Part shown: positions 9,323 through 17,318 of the stretch, in pieces | Layout: each line of letters begins with the position of its first letter | Position numbering within the stretch: position 1 is the first letter of the stretch | NCBI RefSeq assembly: GCF_001447355.1 | Contig: NZ_JXBW01000025.1 | Coordinates: forward strand, 1-36,770 | From: Alicyclobacillus tolerans | Lineage (GTDB): Bacteria; Bacillota; Bacilli; Alicyclobacillales; Alicyclobacillaceae | Reading direction: 5' to 3' | Length of the DNA stretch: 36,770 nucleotides | Program-made: the position numbers and the translations under genes | Notes under the pieces: model-generated | The model's input: only the letters and a program-made list of their open reading frames with translations | Databases searched by the model: none | Told to the model about the DNA's origin: nothing

Positions 9323-10240
9323 TTAGTCTGCGAGCGGATTGAGCCATAGATACGCAATATCGATGAGTAGATTCAGAACCATAATAAATAGCCCGAAAAT
9401 GAACAAAGTGATTGATAACGTCGTGCCACTGCCAAACGCAGGGGCGCCATAGGTCGTCACCTTAATTCCGAGCATGGTGCCAATGCCAGGAATCGCAAAC
9501 GCTTGTTCTGCGATCACGGTGCAAAATAACGTCATCGGCGTTTGAGGCCCCAAAAACGTCAACAGGCCCGTCAGCGCAGGGCGCAATGCGTGGTGCGCGA
9601 CAACGCTTGCGGTACCTGCGCCGCGAGCGCGCGCAGCTGCAATAAAGGATCTTTGCATCACTTCACGCATGCCGGATTCCGTGTACTTGACCATATAGCC
9701 GATATTAAAGCAGGCCACCGTCATGATCGGTAAAATGGCATCAGCAACAGAACCCCAACCATAACTGAGCGGAATGAGATGCCATCCTAAAGAGAACGTA
9801 AAAATGAGGATAACGGCCATATCTGCAGGTGGGACTTGCCCCAATAAAACGCAGAAAGCCGAAACTGCTTGCCAAAGTGGATTGCGTGGCTTCAAAGCTG
9901 CGAAAATGCCGCATGGAATACCGACGACCGCGGAGACAAATAAGGAGCCAAACGTAAGAATGGAGCTGATTTCGAGCGAACGCAACACCAGTTCCCGCGT
10001 AATCTGCGGACCAGTGCCCCAATGCAAGGTACCGATGGCCACAAGACTTGTGTACACGGAATGCCAAAACGGGGCTGGTTTCGCCGCTGATAGCCCTGGA
10101 ATTGCCGAAGACTGGCTGGTTGCCGCGGGATTCAAGTATCCAAGTGCATTGCCTAAAATAATCAGGATGCACAGCAGCATCGGAATGACGGCTATACGCA
10201 ATCCGATCACACGAATGATACGATAGCGCTTTCCTGGCAA
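9323..10240 (-). CDS. Peptide/nickel-type ABC transporter permease (OppB/DppB-like)
   Basis: About 305 residues. One N-terminal membrane helix (IAVIPMLLCILIILGNALG), a large external loop, then the BPD_transp_1 domain with about five helices. The EAA-loop region AAARARGAGTASVVAHHALRPAL and the end motif DIAYLWLNPLAD match OppB/DppB. The frame opens at TTG 10258, but GGAGGG lies within that stretch and six bases before TTG 10240, so TTG 10240 is preferred. This is the first gene of oppBCDF; no periplasmic-type substrate-binding protein gene adjoins it in this window, which is unusual for such importers. The binding protein may be encoded elsewhere. Confidence 0.9.
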   Translation of the reverse strand: MPGKRYRIIRVIGLRIAVIPMLLCILIILGNALGYLNPAATSQSSAIPGLSAAKPAPFWHSVYTSLVAIGTLHWGTGPQITRELVLRSLEISSILTFGSLFVSAVVGIPCGIFAALKPRNPLWQAVSAFCVLLGQVPPADMAVILIFTFSLGWHLIPLSYGWGSVADAILPIMTVACFNIGYMVKYTESGMREVMQRSFIAAARARGAGTASVVAHHALRPALTGLLTFLGPQTPMTLFCTVIAEQAFAIPGIGTMLGIKVTTYGAPAFGSGTTLSITLFIFGLFIMVLNLLIDIAYLWLNPLAD

Positions 10241-10345
10241 TACAATCCCTCCAACCAACGTCTCATTTGGATGACTCTAGCATATCACCTGCAATCTCCT
10301 ATAGAAACGATTTGGTTGGTGGACCCCGCATATTCACGCGTCACG

Positions 10346-10389
10346 ACAAGAGAAAGCCGTATCGACCAACCTCAAGGATCGATACGGCT
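10346..10389 (-). terminator. Rho-independent terminator of the kimA-like gene
   Basis: AGCCGTATCGA (10355-10365) pairs perfectly with TCGATACGGCT (10379-10389), an 11-bp stem with a 13-base loop. On the minus strand it is followed by TTCTCTTGT. It separates the K+ importer gene from the ABC transporter operon downstream. Confidence 0.75.
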
Positions 10390-10412
10390 GTGTTGGATGT
10401 ATATGGTTTCCC

Positions 10413-12326
10413 CTACTTGCGCAAATGATATGGCACGGTCGAAACGACGACATCTTTGTGACGCAACATCCATGCGCGAATCAAAAGCGAAGTCTGGTTA
10501 TGCAAAAGATTGTGCCACCACTTTTTCGGAACAAACTGCGCGATGAGCAACTGGATATGGTCCGGCTTTCCACCTTCATACGTTTCAAGACGCCGAATAA
10601 ACTTGGAAAGTGGGTATAAAAGTGACCTATATTCACTCTTAATGGTAATCAGTCGACAGGGTGCCCCCCATGCTTCCCACTTTTGTTCCATGCGCTCGAT
10701 TGATTCGTCATCAAAGCCAATATACAACGCGATAACATCCGGTGTACTGCTCATAGCAAATGAGATGGTATCCACGACCAAACGATGAATCCCAGAAATG
10801 AGCACAACAGAGACAATTCTGTGCTTTTGTGGGCGAACCGTCTGCAAATCGATCCGCAATTCATCGGCAACCTCAATATAATGCTTGCGAATCTTCATGG
10901 CGATGAAAATCACCACAGGCAGAACGACGAGGACAATCCAGGCGCCGCTCGTAAACTTGGTGACCGCAAAAATGACCGCGACCAGTCCTGTGATAAACGC
11001 GCCAAACCCATTAATCACGGCCTTTGTGCGCCACATCCTGCCTTTGACGCGAATCCAGCGCTTAAACAGGCCGAGTTGCGCTACGGTAAATGCCACGAAT
11101 ACGCCAATCGCGTACAACGGGATGAGGGCATTGGTTTGCGCATGGAATACCTCGATGAGCAGTGATGCCAGTGCCGAGAGTGCAATCATGCCATTGGAGT
11201 AGCCGAGGCGATCCCCGCGCAGGGTCAATGCCCGCGGCAAAAAGCGGTCACTCGCCACTAAGGCAGCCAGCTGTGGGAAGCCAGTGAACGTCGAGTTGGC
11301 AGCTAAAATCAGCACGACGAACGTGCAAATAATGATGACCTGATACACGATGCCATGGCCAAAATAATCGCCAGCCAACTGCGATAGCATGGTGTTGTTC
11401 GGATTGACCGAAATGCCTCGCACGTAAAGGTGGTACGCAAAGCCTAAGAGCGTGATACCTGTGATGATCCCGAGCGCGACGTAGGCTTTAATCGCCCCGT
11501 TTTTACCATCGCGGAAGATAGGCACTGCGTTGGATATGGTTTCAACACCAGTGAGCGCCGAGCACGCGGAACTGAACGCCTTCAATAACAACATCAGGGT
11601 AAGCCCTGCAGGAATCGTGCCAAACGGAGGTGTGACAGGTTGTACAAACCCGTGATGCACTTCGTCATCGAAGCCAGCGCCGATTAGAAACAACATACAA
11701 GCCATAAACAAAAACGTTGGATACGCAAATACCTTCGATGATTCCGAAACACCCCGCAAGTTCACGAACAGAATGATAATCACGCACAAAATCGACAACT
11801 CGGTCTCATGGTTGGCCAGAATTGGGTACGACGAAGCCATCGTCTGAACGCCAGACGACACAGACACGGCGACCGTTAACACGTAGTCGACCAACAGTGC
11901 GCTCGCGGCGACAAGGGAGACCCAAGGCCGCTGAAAGTTATCCTTGCTTATCGCATATGCGCCGCCGCCGTTCGGATACGCGATCACGCCCATGATATAC
12001 GATGTAATCAAAATCATGAGCAACAGAACTGTGGATGCGGTGATGGGAATAATCATCCATTTCGCATCATTGCCAAGCGGTGCCAGTTCGGTAATCCCAG
12101 CTTCCGGGCCGTATGCGACGGACGAATAAAGGTCGGCCGCAAGCACCGGCAGTGCAATCCACCATGTCAACTTTAGCTTGGAGCCATGTAGTTCGCGGGA
12201 TCGGATCGGCTTACCCACCACAATTCGCTTCACGTTTCCAAAATTCAGCAAGGCAAATGCGAGTGCCGCGATGATCACGCAAACGAGAACAGGGTGCAAC
12301 CAAAATAACCCATGTGGATGATGCAT
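10413..12326 (-). CDS. kimA: KimA-like potassium importer (APC superfamily)
   Basis: A 637-residue member of the KUP/APC-type high-affinity K+/H+ symporters related to B. subtilis KimA (YdaO). It has about twelve membrane helices and a cytoplasmic C-terminal domain. Shared blocks with KimA are D-SSVAYG (Asp65, Tyr72), AYPNGGGAYAISKDN, LLVDYVLTVAVS (Asp147, Tyr148), KAFSSACSALTGVE, RGDRLGYSNG and the tail QFVPKKWWHNLLHNQ ... VPYHLRK. The Asp and Tyr residues correspond to those reported to bind K+ in KimA. The N-terminus has an extra hydrophobic segment of about 20-25 residues compared with KimA as I remember it. ATG 12326 follows GAGGAG. KimA is normally inhibited by c-di-AMP, and the cytoplasmic domain is present. 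It has its own promoter and terminator. Confidence 0.85.
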   Translation of the reverse strand: MHHPHGLFWLHPVLVCVIIAALAFALLNFGNVKRIVVGKPIRSRELHGSKLKLTWWIALPVLAADLYSSVAYGPEAGITELAPLGNDAKWMIIPITASTVLLLMILITSYIMGVIAYPNGGGAYAISKDNFQRPWVSLVAASALLVDYVLTVAVSVSSGVQTMASSYPILANHETELSILCVIIILFVNLRGVSESSKVFAYPTFLFMACMLFLIGAGFDDEVHHGFVQPVTPPFGTIPAGLTLMLLLKAFSSACSALTGVETISNAVPIFRDGKNGAIKAYVALGIITGITLLGFAYHLYVRGISVNPNNTMLSQLAGDYFGHGIVYQVIIICTFVVLILAANSTFTGFPQLAALVASDRFLPRALTLRGDRLGYSNGMIALSALASLLIEVFHAQTNALIPLYAIGVFVAFTVAQLGLFKRWIRVKGRMWRTKAVINGFGAFITGLVAVIFAVTKFTSGAWIVLVVLPVVIFIAMKIRKHYIEVADELRIDLQTVRPQKHRIVSVVLISGIHRLVVDTISFAMSSTPDVIALYIGFDDESIERMEQKWEAWGAPCRLITIKSEYRSLLYPLSKFIRRLETYEGGKPDHIQLLIAQFVPKKWWHNLLHNQTSLLIRAWMLRHKDVVVSTVPYHLRK

Positions 12327-12441
12327 ATGATTTCTCCTCGTCGTGCACTTGTGCCAAACCTAGTTTGCCCAAGAAAAGCAAAACGACCCCTCTGGGCCAC
12401 TTCTATGCACTGGTATGTATGGATGCCATATGACGTGATTT

Positions 12442-12469
12442 ATTGTAATCCCGCAACGCAAAAATTCAA
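12442..12469 (-). promoter_or_regulatory. Probable sigma-A promoter of the kimA-like gene
   Basis: Minus strand: TTGAAT (12469-12464), a 16-bp spacer, TACAAT (12447-12442). It lies just after the terminator of the upstream operon and gives a leader of about 110 bases. I do not see the conserved core of a ydaO (c-di-AMP) riboswitch in that leader, and it is short for one. Confidence 0.45.
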
Positions 12470-12490
12470 TTGCAAGTTCGCAAAAAACGT

Positions 12491-12514
12491 GAAAAAAGCG
12501 GGACAAAATCCCGC
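12491..12514 (-). terminator. Rho-independent terminator at the end of the nrdA-cobD operon
   Basis: Minus strand: GCGGGA, short loop TTTTG, TCCCGC, immediately followed by TTTTTTC. A textbook intrinsic terminator 45 bases after the cobD stop. Confidence 0.85.
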
Positions 12515-12558
12515 CCTTTCCGACAATAACACTAACTTGGCACGCCCTTGTGGCAGGC

Positions 12559-13635
12559 TCACAAACTCGCAATAAAGGCGCAAAACGCATCGAACAGGCG
12601 CTCGTTGTCCGCGTGCAGGCGGATCGCAAAGCGGATGTGACGGTCGCTCAAGCCATGATAGTTTGCACAAGACCTCACAAAAATACCACGGTCCGCAAAT
12701 GATTGTAGCATCGCGGAGATAGGTATGTCGTCGGCAAGTTGACAAAACACGTAATTGACACTTGGTGGGTACAAAACGACGTCCTGGCGCTTCCCCCAAG
12801 TCGCATGAATCCATGCACTTTCGGTTGCAAGCCAAGCGTGTGTCGCTTCTAGAAAGCCTCGGTCCCGGTACGCTGCTTGCGCGGCCCGCTGTGCCAATTG
12901 GTTGACGCTCCAAGGATCGCGATGTTTGGCGATCTCGCGAATAAACGACGGGTGTGCTGCGAGAAAGCCGAAGCGCAGGCCAGGAATGGCATAGATTTTG
13001 GTCGCCGAGCGCACGACCAGCACATCCTCTGTCATGACAACCTGTGACAGTACGCTGTAGTTCTCTTCATCGGGCCGAAAGTCAAGAAATGATTCATCCA
13101 CAAGAACTTTTGCGTGGCGCTCCGTTGCAAAGCTGATGACCAGGGACACTTGCCTGGCTGTCCATATCGCCCCCGTGGGATTATGCGGGTTGTTCAGGAC
13201 AATTACGTCTCCCTCGCGCACCAACGCCGCGTAAAGCGCCTCACACATGTTTAAATTCTCTGCCAAGGGCAAGCGCTCGATATGACAGTGCGAACGCGCC
13301 GCCGCTTGAGCGTACTCAGCAAAGGCAGGTTCAAAAATCCACACCGTTCCTGGCCGTAGTTGGCGAATAGCGATATCAATGGCCTCCGCCGCACCATTTG
13401 TACACATGATGCAGTCTGCTGGCAGGCCAAAACGCTCACCAATGGCTTCACGTACCTCCATGTGGCGGGCGTCAGGGTAGTGACGAATCTCAGCTAAGTG
13501 TTCCGAAATGGCGGCAAGCGCCGTCGCGGGCGGACCCAGTGGATTCACGTTTGCACTAAAGTCAAGCAGTTCATGCGGGGCAACGCCTGTCTGTTCCGCA
13601 TATTCGTACACGCGCCCCCCATGGCCGTGTGTCAA
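12559..13635 (-). CDS. cobD: Threonine-phosphate decarboxylase CobD (HisC-like PLP enzyme)
   Basis: About 358 residues, a class-II aminotransferase-fold PLP enzyme. It decarboxylates L-threonine O-3-phosphate to (R)-1-amino-2-propanol phosphate, the linker of the cobalamin lower loop. The N-terminal THGHGGRVYEYAEQTG followed by LLDFSANVNPLGPP is characteristic of CobD rather than HisC. Other motifs are NNPHNPTG, the DESFLDF aspartate and the PLP lysine in SATKIYAIPGLRFGF. The frame is open to 13716, but the preferred start is TTG 13635: AAGGGGG lies eight bases before it, it overlaps the cbiB stop as TTGA, and it begins at the conserved THGHGG. It is the last gene before a terminator. The adjoining cbiB uses its product. 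Confidence 0.88.
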   Translation of the reverse strand: MTHGHGGRVYEYAEQTGVAPHELLDFSANVNPLGPPATALAAISEHLAEIRHYPDARHMEVREAIGERFGLPADCIMCTNGAAEAIDIAIRQLRPGTVWIFEPAFAEYAQAAARSHCHIERLPLAENLNMCEALYAALVREGDVIVLNNPHNPTGAIWTARQVSLVISFATERHAKVLVDESFLDFRPDEENYSVLSQVVMTEDVLVVRSATKIYAIPGLRFGFLAAHPSFIREIAKHRDPWSVNQLAQRAAQAAYRDRGFLEATHAWLATESAWIHATWGKRQDVVLYPPSVNYVFCQLADDIPISAMLQSFADRGIFVRSCANYHGLSDRHIRFAIRLHADNERLFDAFCAFIASL

Positions 13636-14642
13636 CGTGTGATCCCCCTTCCTCGTAGTGCTACAAAGGCGATCGCACCCATGGCTGCAACAAGCGCCCC
13701 CATGAGCAGCCAGCAAGCAACATTGAGAATACGGATACTTTGTTCAATGTCATTTTGCGTGAATGCTCGGCGCGCATCTCCCATCGTGGCACGGTGTGAA
13801 GCAACGCCACCATAAAAGTTCAATCCACCCAGTTGAACGCCCAATGCACCTGCCACCATCGCTTCCGGAATGCCACTGTTGGGACTGGGATGTTTGTGCG
13901 CGTCGCGATAAAGTGCCCGCCAAGCGCCGCGCAGGTCCCCTTTTGTACACGCGATCGCGCCTGTCAACAAGCTCGTCGCGACTCGAGCTGGCACATAGTT
14001 GAGCAAATCGTCCAATCGAGCGGAGGCAAATCCGAACCAGCGATATCGATCGGTACGGTACCCGACCATCGAGTCGAGCGTGTTGGCAGCGCGGTACAGC
14101 ATGGCGAGCGAAGCGCCACCGACCAACGCGAACAGCACGGGCGACACCACTGCGTCAACCAAATTCTCGGCGATCGTTTCGACCGTAGCGCGGACGACTT
14201 CTGCTTCCGACAGTTCGGCTGTGTCGCGCCCTACAATGTGCGACACAGCAGTGCGACCACCCGCGATCCCATGTTCTCTCAGTTCGCGGTAGACCATGTG
14301 TCCTGCATCACGCAGACCCTTCCAAGCGATAGTTGTCGAGCAAATCCAGATATTCGCGATCAGCCCCAACCAAGGAGAGATCCGGGTGCAAATCGCCAGA
14401 ACGCCCCAGGTTACACCGAAAACCAAGGTTATCGTCGACAAGGTTAGCGCGGCACCCGCGAGCCACTGTTGCCACGGGGCGGCATTTACCCGATGGAAAC
14501 GTTTTTCAAACCCATAGACGAAACGCCCAATCGCAACGACGGGATGAGGGAGCCACTTCGGATCGCCAACTGCGCGATCGACGCCCAGCGCCGCGGCAGT
14601 GATCAAGATATGTATGATGACCGCATGGATCGTAGGCGTCAT
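13632..14642 (-). CDS. cbiB: Adenosylcobinamide-phosphate synthase CbiB
   Basis: A 336-residue integral membrane protein that joins aminopropanol phosphate to adenosylcobyric acid. Family features seen: GVDRAVGDPKWLPHPVVAIG near the N-terminus, the block SHIVGRDTAELSEAEVVRATVE with TIAENLVDAVVSP, the NTLDSMVGYRTDRY motif, and HPSPNSGIPEAMVAGALGVQ. Several hydrophobic segments span the protein. It overlaps cbiP upstream by ATGA and cobD downstream by TTGA, so the three are translationally coupled. The length is normal for the family. Confidence 0.94.
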   Translation of the reverse strand: MTPTIHAVIIHILITAAALGVDRAVGDPKWLPHPVVAIGRFVYGFEKRFHRVNAAPWQQWLAGAALTLSTITLVFGVTWGVLAICTRISPWLGLIANIWICSTTIAWKGLRDAGHMVYRELREHGIAGGRTAVSHIVGRDTAELSEAEVVRATVETIAENLVDAVVSPVLFALVGGASLAMLYRAANTLDSMVGYRTDRYRWFGFASARLDDLLNYVPARVATSLLTGAIACTKGDLRGAWRALYRDAHKHPSPNSGIPEAMVAGALGVQLGGLNFYGGVASHRATMGDARRAFTQNDIEQSIRILNVACWLLMGALVAAMGAIAFVALRGRGITR

Positions 14643-16165
14643 CCATTCGACGCCCTTTGCTCAATCCACGTGCGAACTGTGCCGGTATCGATGTGCGCAC
14701 GGACGACGTCCGCAAAGCGACCAATCGCATCCCATCGCCGTTCACGAAAACTTTTTTCGCCGCGAGTGCTTGTTTCCAGGCGAAAGCGACCACGTATTGA
14801 CTGTAGCCACGCTTCACGAAATGCATCGTTGTCAAACACGCCGTGCAAATAGGTGCCAACCACCCTCCCGGCATGCCAGACGGCTCCGTCGTCACGCCTT
14901 ATTCCTTCGCCGCGGCGTGTGATCTGTGCAAAAGGCCGGGTACCCACCAATGGCAGGGTCTCGCCCATATGGATTTCATATCCGGAAACAGGGATTCCCG
15001 AATACAAGGTCGTCTCGCCTTCAGCTTGGTAAGTCGCCTTGTTCTGTGCCATCACCGTACGCACAGGCAACAGGTGCAAACCAGAGGACCACCGCTCGCC
15101 TGACTCGACGCCAAATGGATCTTCCACTTCGATACCGAGCATCTGGTATCCGCCACAGATGCCGACGATCGCGGCCCCACCTGCGAATGCGTGCCAAATG
15201 GCTGCAAAAAAGCCGCGTTCCTGTAGCCATCGAAGGTCTTCGATTGTATTCTTGGTTCCAGGCAAGATGACGGCGTGACAGCCGGCGAGATCCTGCGAGC
15301 GTTGGCAAAACCGAACCGATACGCCTGGAACGGCGAACAGAGGATCGAAATCGTTAAAGTTGGAGATGTGCGGAACCTGCACGACGCCGATTTCGAGCAA
15401 ATTATCTTCCGCACCTTCTGGCTGTCTGTAGCGATCGCCCGTCAACCCGAGGGAGTCCTCTTCGTCAATACCGATGTCTAAGACGTATGGCACAACGCCG
15501 AGAACTGGGACGCCAGCCAGCTCTTCCAGCATGCGTACGCCTTCGGCAAAGAGATTCGCGTTCCCCCGAAACTTGTTGACAATGACGCCCTTGACACGCG
15601 CGCGCTCGGCCGGACTCAGCAACGCGAGTGTACCGACGACCGAAGCGAAGACGCCGCCGCGATCGATATCGGCCACCAAAATGACGTCTGCGTCGGCCAT
15701 GTCGGCGACCCGCATATTCGCAATGTCGTGTTCCTTCAAATTGATTTCAACCGGGCTACCGGCCCCTTCAATGACAATGACGTCAAAACTCTGTTCCAAC
15801 GCGCGGTAACTTTCTTCAACCTTTGTCCAAATGGCTTGCCGCTGTTCGCGAAAATACGATTCCGTGGTTTTTGTGCCATACACCTGACCCTGAAGCACCA
15901 CTTGCGACGCATTGAACGCGGATGGCTTCAGCAGTACCGGATTCATGTGTTCGTTCGGTTCAATCCCACACGCCTCGGCCTGCACAGCCTGTGCCCGACC
16001 GATCTCGGCCCCCTTTGGGGTCACAGCTGCATTCAATGACATGTTTTGCGCCTTAAACGGCGCGACGCGATAACCAGCGTCTGCCAAAATCTTACACAAC
16101 GCTGTGCAAATGGCGCTCTTCCCGACGTTCGAGGACGTTCCAACCACCATGATGGCATGCGCCAC
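14639..16165 (-). CDS. cbiP: Cobyric acid synthase CbiP/CobQ (glutamine-hydrolysing)
   Basis: 508 residues. It amidates side chains b, d, e and g of adenosylcobyrinic acid a,c-diamide using glutamine and ATP. The N-terminal dethiobiotin-synthetase-like ATPase domain has VVGTSSNVGKSAICTAL (P-loop). The region ADVILVADIDRGGVFASVVG is conserved in CobQ. The C-terminal class I glutamine amidotransferase domain has the nucleophile motif VGICGGYQMLG and the catalytic His in VGTYLHGVFDN. The start is GTG 16165, with AGGGGG eight bases before it. It lies 41 bp after nrdB on the same strand with no terminator between, which ties the cobalamin genes to the reductase genes. Confidence 0.95.
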   Translation of the reverse strand: MAHAIMVVGTSSNVGKSAICTALCKILADAGYRVAPFKAQNMSLNAAVTPKGAEIGRAQAVQAEACGIEPNEHMNPVLLKPSAFNASQVVLQGQVYGTKTTESYFREQRQAIWTKVEESYRALEQSFDVIVIEGAGSPVEINLKEHDIANMRVADMADADVILVADIDRGGVFASVVGTLALLSPAERARVKGVIVNKFRGNANLFAEGVRMLEELAGVPVLGVVPYVLDIGIDEEDSLGLTGDRYRQPEGAEDNLLEIGVVQVPHISNFNDFDPLFAVPGVSVRFCQRSQDLAGCHAVILPGTKNTIEDLRWLQERGFFAAIWHAFAGGAAIVGICGGYQMLGIEVEDPFGVESGERWSSGLHLLPVRTVMAQNKATYQAEGETTLYSGIPVSGYEIHMGETLPLVGTRPFAQITRRGEGIRRDDGAVWHAGRVVGTYLHGVFDNDAFREAWLQSIRGRFRLETSTRGEKSFRERRWDAIGRFADVVRAHIDTGTVRTWIEQRASNG

Positions 16166-16206
16166 GGATGATGCCCCCTGTCATACGTGCCGAACCTATA
16201 CACACA

Positions 16207-17244
16207 TTACAGTTCGTCCCAATTTAGATTTCCAGCTTTGGTATAGCTGGTCACGCGCTGTTCGAAGAAGTCTGTCTTCATGGAATTCATGGATGCATAG
16301 CTGTCGAGCCAAGGCATGGGATGTTCTGTTACTTCTGGATATAGAATAGGAAGATTGAGTGACTGCAAGCGTATGTTCGCCAAATACTTGATGTATTGAT
16401 CGATCAAGACGTCCGTCAGCCCTGCAATTTTGCCCCCTGTCACATACTGTCCCCAGGCGACTTCGTGATCGACCGCAGTCCGCATCATTTGAAGAAATTC
16501 TTGCTCCAATTCAGGCGTGAGCAATCCTTTGTTTTCTCGGATAATCTCGTGGTACAAATTGCGGAAAATAGCTAAATGTGTGAGCTCATCTCGTTGAATA
16601 AACTTGATTTCGGAGACTGTCCCCAACATCTTCCCCTGACGACCGAGCACAAAGAAAAAGCTAAACCCAGCGTAAAAGTATACGCCTTCGAGAATATAGT
16701 TGGCGACCACCGTCTTCAATAGGTTGCGGTCGCTCGGATCGGCGATAAACTGTTCAAATAAGTCGGTGATAAACTGGTTGCGGCGCAACAGATGCTCATC
16801 TTCCCGCCACTCATTGTAAATGGCATCGCGCGTGGCCGCATTGACGACAGAGTCAAGAATATAGCCATACGACTGAGAGTGCACCGCTTCCTGAAATGCG
16901 TGTACGGTGAGGCACAAATTGACCTCCGGTGCCGTGATGTATTCGTTGATGTTAGGCAAGTTGTGGGTCAACAGGCTATCCATGAAAATCAAAAACGACA
17001 ATACCTTATTGTAGCTACGCTGCTCATCCTCGCTTAGCACATCGTACTGACGGGCGTCGTCCGCCAACGCGATTTCTTCCGGAATCCAGAAGTTGTTCAT
17101 CATGGCCCGGTACAGCTTATATGCCCAATCGTACTTGATGTTGTTCAACTCAATCATGTTTGTCGTATTCCCGCCGATGATGCGCCGCTTGCCCCAATCG
17201 CGATCACCCGCCGCGTTAAACAGTCTGATCCGTTCCAACTTCAT
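16207..17244 (-). CDS. nrdB: Class I ribonucleotide reductase small (R2, beta) subunit NrdB
   Basis: 345 residues. It makes and stores the radical used by NrdA to reduce ribonucleotides. All metal ligands can be placed: Asp89 (FLIFMDS), Glu119 and His122 (QEAVHSQSY), Glu186 (NYILEGVYF), Glu220 and His223 (RDELTHLAIF). The radical tyrosine, Tyr126, sits four residues after His122 as in E. coli R2. So this is a tyrosyl-radical R2, not a Tyr-less variant. The C-terminal tail ends in NLNWDEL and should bind NrdA. AGGAGAG precedes ATG 17244. It is 74 bp downstream of nrdA, without nrdI or nrdH nearby, which argues against the NrdEF (class Ib) arrangement. Confidence 0.95.
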   Translation of the reverse strand: MKLERIRLFNAAGDRDWGKRRIIGGNTTNMIELNNIKYDWAYKLYRAMMNNFWIPEEIALADDARQYDVLSEDEQRSYNKVLSFLIFMDSLLTHNLPNINEYITAPEVNLCLTVHAFQEAVHSQSYGYILDSVVNAATRDAIYNEWREDEHLLRRNQFITDLFEQFIADPSDRNLLKTVVANYILEGVYFYAGFSFFFVLGRQGKMLGTVSEIKFIQRDELTHLAIFRNLYHEIIRENKGLLTPELEQEFLQMMRTAVDHEVAWGQYVTGGKIAGLTDVLIDQYIKYLANIRLQSLNLPILYPEVTEHPMPWLDSYASMNSMKTDFFEQRVTSYTKAGNLNWDEL

Positions 17245-17318
17245 AGATCATCTCTCCTATTTCGGGTCGTGGTGCGCACGAGTTTTTCAAGATCTAATAC
17301 CGGGCATGTTCTTCGCGA

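Noticed and set aside
12327-12441. Possible ydaO (c-di-AMP) riboswitch before the kimA-like gene
   Set aside because: The leader is short and lacks the conserved core motifs; only small unrelated inverted repeats are seen.
13833-14447. Open frame of 204 codons on the plus strand
   Set aside because: Antisense to the well-supported cbiB gene; a shadow of its codon pattern.
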